The translations under genes and the position numbers were made by a program. A stretch of 64,000 nucleotides of DNA from Rhodospirillaceae bacterium (GTDB lineage Bacteria; Pseudomonadota; Alphaproteobacteria; SHVZ01): contig JAEULB010000092.1 in the NCBI GenBank assembly GCA_016792585.1, forward strand, positions 26,204 to 90,203. Reading direction: 5' to 3'. Shown one piece after another: positions 61,022-64,000 of this stretch; within the stretch, counting starts at the first letter, position 1, and the number at the start of each line of letters is the position of its first letter. The notes beneath the pieces were generated by a model. That model was not told the origin of the DNA and did not search any database. It was given only the letters and a program-made list of their open reading frames with translations.

Positions 61022-61468
61022 CCTCGCCGCCGAGCGATCGGCAGAGATCAAGCATTCGCGCATTCTCGGCGAGCACGTCACCGAACACCTCGTCGATTCC
61101 CTTGTTCCAGGCGTGATCGAGGATGCGCGTCATCAGGACGTGGCCGAGCCCGAGCCCCTGGCGGTCGGTACGCACCGTCAGCGCGAACTCCGCCGAGGTG
61201 CCGGAGGCGGAGATCCGGCCAACGCCGAGGATGTCCTCGGGTCCGTCATGGGCCACCAGCGCCATCTCGCGCTCAGGATCGAGATGGCTGAGCCGATGCC
61301 CAGGGGCTCGGGCAGCCGCTTCAGCGGCTGCAGGAAGCGCATGCGCACATCCTCGGGCGAAAGCTTCGCGAAGAACGCATGCAGGTTCGGTTCGTCCTCG
61401 GGCCGGATCGGGCGGATGCGGACCTTGCGCCCGCCTGCCTCGATCTCCTCTTCCCGATCAGGCGGCAT
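60948..61468 (-). pseudogene. GNAT acetyltransferase gene broken by a frameshift
   Basis: The first frame (from an ATG at 61468) codes for a GNAT N-terminus, VRIRPIRPEDEPNLHAFFAK and VRMRFLQPLKRLPEPL. It then loses homology. The second frame continues the fold with RLSHLDPEREMALVAH, ILGVGRISASG, DRQGLGLGHVLMTRIL and FGDVLAENARMLDLCRSLGG. A single base lost in a G run near 61299-61310 joins the two into one domain of about 173 residues, like the acetyltransferase part of protein acetyltransferases. It may be a true lesion or a sequencing error in the homopolymer. Confidence 0.75.
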
Positions 61469-61470
61469 CG

Positions 61471-62400
61471 TCAGTAGCGGCGGTCGCGGTCGACCGGATG
61501 CAGGAGCGGCCGTCCGCCAAGAGCGCGGCGATAGTTCTCGACGATCTGCGGCGCCGCGGTGGCGGCCAGCGTCGGCGCCGAGACATGCGGCGTCACCACC
61601 ACCTTCGGGTGGCGCCAGAACGCATGGGATGCCGGCAGCGGCTCCTCGCGGAAGACGTCGAGCGCGGCACCGCCGAGATGGCCGGAATCCAGTTGCGCGA
61701 CCAGGTCCTCGTCGACGATCAGCTTGCCGCGGCCGGCATTGATCACGTAGGCGCCCTTCGGCAGCCAGGCGAGGCGCTTGCGGTTCAGCAGGTCCTCGGT
61801 TGCCGGCGTATGCGGCAACAGCACGATCAGGATGTCGGTGCGATTGAGGAACGGCTTCAGCCCGTCGTCGCCGAAGAAGGTCTCGACGCCATCTATCTTC
61901 TTCTTGGTGCGGCTCCAGCCGGCGAGCGGGAAGCCGAACAGCTTGAGGCGTGCGAGCGCGTGTCCCCCGAGCTCACCAAGACCCATCATGCCGATCCGCC
62001 GCTTCTGCCACATCGGCGCCGGCAGCTCGTGCCAGCGGCCGTCGGCCTGCAGCTTCCGGTACTCGGGGTCCTGCTTGTGGAAGCGGAGCACGTTGAGGAC
62101 GATCCAGTGGGTCATGTCCTCGGTCATCGACGGATCGACGATGCGCGAGATCGGCAGGTTCGGCGGCAGCGCTGAGTCGCGGAACACATGATCGACGCCG
62201 GCGCCCAGCGACTGTAGCCCCCTCAGGTTCGGAAGCTTCGCGAGAGAGCCTTGAGGGAAAGCCCAGCCGACGCAGAAGTCGATGTCATTGGGATTGCCGA
62301 TCTCCGGCCACACCCGGATCTCGACCTCGGGCAGCAGCGCCTCGAGCGCGCGCGTCCAGGCGGCGATGTCGTCGGGATCGGCCTTGAAGAGGATCGCCAT
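61471..62400 (-). CDS. D-2-hydroxyacid dehydrogenase, glyoxylate/hydroxypyruvate reductase-like
   Basis: The 309-residue protein has the NAD-binding GMMGLGELGGHALARLKLFG near residue 150, VINAGRGKLIVDEDLV with the catalytic Arg, and HPKVVVTPHVSAPT with the His. The wording resembles GhrA, which reduces glyoxylate and hydroxypyruvate. The start ATG at 62400 is preferred, because the longer frame reads into the inverted repeat upstream. It precedes the GNAT remnant by 2 bp. Confidence 0.9.
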   Translation of the reverse strand: MAILFKADPDDIAAWTRALEALLPEVEIRVWPEIGNPNDIDFCVGWAFPQGSLAKLPNLRGLQSLGAGVDHVFRDSALPPNLPISRIVDPSMTEDMTHWIVLNVLRFHKQDPEYRKLQADGRWHELPAPMWQKRRIGMMGLGELGGHALARLKLFGFPLAGWSRTKKKIDGVETFFGDDGLKPFLNRTDILIVLLPHTPATEDLLNRKRLAWLPKGAYVINAGRGKLIVDEDLVAQLDSGHLGGAALDVFREEPLPASHAFWRHPKVVVTPHVSAPTLAATAAPQIVENYRRALGGRPLLHPVDRDRRY

Positions 62401-62423
62401 CAGTCGTGCGCTCGCCTTTCGTG

Positions 62424-62559
62424 CCCCCTCTCCCGCGAAGCGGGGGAGGGTTGGGGTGGGGGTCGAGCGTAGCGAGGAACCGTTTCGACTGGAACTCCGC
62501 ACGACCTCGCTTCGCTCGGCCCCCACCCTGCCCTCCCCCGCGTATGACGCGAGAGAGGG
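62424..62559. repeat. Long imperfect inverted repeat upstream of the dehydrogenase gene
   Basis: The left half has CCCCTCTCCCGCGAAGCGGG, then GGAGGGTTGGGGTGGGGG and GAGCGTAGCGAGG. The right half mirrors it with CCTCGCTTCGCTC, CCCCCACCCTGCCCTCCCCC and GCG(TATGAC)GCGAGAGAGGG. The whole element of about 135 bp would fold into one long stem. It resembles the abundant intergenic palindromes of Alphaproteobacteria (from memory) and may be a non-coding mobile element. Confidence 0.7.
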
Positions 62560-62583
62560 TTCCGGAAGGTGGCTACACTTAAC

Positions 62584-63969
62584 TCAGCTCGCCCGCTTCC
62601 AGGTCGTGCCGCCGGCGGTGTCCTCGAGAACGACGCCCTGCGACTTGAGCTCGTCGCGGATGCGGTCGGCTTCGGCGAAGTTCTTCGCCTTCCGCGCCTG
62701 CAGGCGACGCTGGATCATGCCGGCGATCTCGGTCTCGTCCAGGCTCGCGACACCCGCCGGCTGCCAGCGGAACCACGCGACCGCATCGCCCTGCAGCAGG
62801 CCCATGATCGCTCCGGCCGCCCGCAGCTCGCCGGCGAGCCGGCGCTTCTCCGCCGGATCGGCCGCCTTGTTGAGCTGGCTCGCGATCTCATGCAGGTGCG
62901 AGAGCGCCAGCGGCGTGTTGAGGTCGTCCTCGAGCGCGGCCATCACCGACAAAGGCACCTCGTTCGCCGGCGGCGCATCGCCGGCGGCCTGGAGCGCCTG
63001 GTAAAGGCGATCGAGCGCGTTCTTCTGCTCCTTGAGGCCCTCGTTGGTCCACTCCAGCGGCTGGCGGTAGTGGCCCGTCAGCATGTAGTAGCGGAGCGCC
63101 TCGCCCGGAGCATCGCGCAGCAGCTCGTTCACGGTCCGGAAGTTGCCGAGCGACTTCGACATCTTCTCCGAGCCGAAATTGAGCATGCCGTTGTGCAGCC
63201 AGTAGCGCGCCATCGGCCACGAGCCCGTGGCGCAGCAGCTCTGCGCGTTCTCGTTCTCGTGGTGCGGGAAGATCAGGTCGAGCCCGCCGCCGTGGATGTC
63301 GAAGCTCTCGCCCAAAAGCTCCATCGCCATCGCCGAGCACTCGATGTGCCAGCCCGGCCGGCCGCGGCCCCAGGGGCTGTCCCAGCCCGGCTGGTCGTCG
63401 CGCGACGGCTTCCACAGCACGAAGTCGGCCGGATCGCGCTTGTAAGGGGCGACGTCGACGCGGGCGCCGGCGACCATCTCGTCGCGGTTGCGGCCCGAGA
63501 GCTTGCCGTAGTCCGGCATCGAGGGGACGTTGAACAGCACATGCCCCTCGGCCGCATAGGCGTGCCCCTTGTCGATCAGCTTCTGCGCGATCCTGATGAT
63601 CGGCTCGATGAACTCGGTCGCGCGCGGCTCGTGGTCCGGCGGGAAGGTCAGCAGCGCCAGCATGTCCTCGCGGTACTGCTTGAGGGTCCGGTCGGTCAGG
63701 TTCCGGATCGTCTCCGAGTTCGCGGCGGCACGGTCGTTGATCTTGTCGTCGATGTCGGTGACGTTGCGGACATAAGTCACCTTCGCCTTCGGATAGAGGC
63801 GCTTCAGCAGCCGGTAGAGCACGTCGAAGACGATGACCGGCCTGGCGTTGCCGATATGGGCGAAGTCGTAGACGGTGGGGCCACACACATACATGCGCAC
63901 ATGGTTCGGATCGAGGGGCTGGAACTCCTCTTTCTTCCTCCAGAGCGTGTTGTGCAGCTTGAGACCCAT
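62584..63969 (-). CDS. cysS: Cysteinyl-tRNA synthetase
   Basis: The 461-residue class I synthetase has YVCGPTVYDFAHIGNARP with zinc-binding Cys and HIGN near residue 38, WHIECSAMAMELLGESFDIHG for the editing-free metal site, and EKMSKSLGNF near residue 270. It charges tRNA-Cys. AAAGGAGG lies about 14 nt before the ATG. The upstream region leaves the window. Confidence 0.97.
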   Translation of the reverse strand: MGLKLHNTLWRKKEEFQPLDPNHVRMYVCGPTVYDFAHIGNARPVIVFDVLYRLLKRLYPKAKVTYVRNVTDIDDKINDRAAANSETIRNLTDRTLKQYREDMLALLTFPPDHEPRATEFIEPIIRIAQKLIDKGHAYAAEGHVLFNVPSMPDYGKLSGRNRDEMVAGARVDVAPYKRDPADFVLWKPSRDDQPGWDSPWGRGRPGWHIECSAMAMELLGESFDIHGGGLDLIFPHHENENAQSCCATGSWPMARYWLHNGMLNFGSEKMSKSLGNFRTVNELLRDAPGEALRYYMLTGHYRQPLEWTNEGLKEQKNALDRLYQALQAAGDAPPANEVPLSVMAALEDDLNTPLALSHLHEIASQLNKAADPAEKRRLAGELRAAGAIMGLLQGDAVAWFRWQPAGVASLDETEIAGMIQRRLQARKAKNFAEADRIRDELKSQGVVLEDTAGGTTWKRAS

Positions 63970-64000
63970 GGTACCGGCTACGCCTCCTTTCGATTGAGTC

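Noticed and set aside
1..64000. CRISPR array, tRNA or rRNA genes, prophage or insertion sequence
   Set aside because: No regularly spaced repeats, no tRNA-like cloverleaf with a T-loop GTTCGA consensus, and no transposase, integrase or phage structural gene was recognised on either strand.

Overview
The window is high-GC DNA (roughly two thirds G+C by eye), about 64 kb, almost wholly coding, with many 1-4 bp gene overlaps. The gene content points to an alphaproteobacterium: an NDUFA12-type complex I subunit gene, MlaD, a DUF2155 gene, aat, accC-accB-aroQ, CheZ, an adenosylcobalamin-dependent ribonucleotide reductase, DUF6481 and several short PAS-like proteins. Rhodospirillales or a relative such as Reyranella is my best guess, but the sequence alone does not settle it. 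No rRNA, tRNA, CRISPR, phage or insertion-sequence gene was recognised.

Layout, left half. 1-1498: the end of a trypsin-like protein and a DUF1194 secreted VWA-like protein. 1565-6000: five EamA/DMT-family transporter paralogues in tandem, each overlapping the next by 4 bp. 5970-7079: an isoprenylcysteine-methyltransferase-like membrane protein and a MarR regulator with palindromic sites at both promoters. 7095-12318: a complete peptide/nickel-type ABC importer operon. 12451-20126: an AsmA/YhdP-like envelope protein, glnE, bcp and two duplicated PAS-like genes. 20123-23347: a TAXI-type TRAP transporter with a strong hairpin between its two genes. 23434-31164: FemAB-like, RidA, HerA-like ATPase, alpha/beta hydrolase, a bacterial GH3 acyl-amido synthetase, a dipeptidase-like protein lacking two expected metal ligands, and a 3-hydroxyacyl-CoA dehydrogenase-like protein.

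Layout, right half. 31190-34603: small proteins, a class III aminotransferase coupled to an ATC-hydrolase-family gene, and a PAS protein. 34731-38516: nrdJ with a clear terminator and two tandem NrdR-type boxes exactly 31 bp apart. 38840-40945: Nudix, NDUFA12, mlaD, DUF2155, DUF1236. 40950-48943: aat, then a five-gene insert, then accC-accB-aroQ. 49060-63969: kynU, rodA, cinA, an Ldh-family oxidoreductase, kup, an IlvD/Edd dehydratase, cheZ, an inositol-monophosphatase-like gene, a sixth DMT transporter, an SNase-like protein, a SemiSWEET, a frameshifted GNAT gene, a D-2-hydroxyacid dehydrogenase and cysS.

The most exciting part is 41560-46618. The five genes would be annotated generically as adenylylsulfate kinase, methyltransferase, PEP-synthase-like protein, gamma-glutamyl hydrolase and nucleotidyltransferase. 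Together they match, one for one, the Campylobacter jejuni capsule phosphoramidate pathway (Cj1415, Cj1416, Cj1417, Cj1418, plus a methyltransferase). That pathway turns L-glutamine into 3'-phospho-cytidine-5'-diphosphoramidate. Here it sits, translationally coupled, inside the otherwise conserved aroQ-accB-accC-aat housekeeping block, with no capsule genes and no phosphoramidate transferase in view. It therefore looks like a transplanted phosphoramidate-donor pathway with an unknown acceptor.
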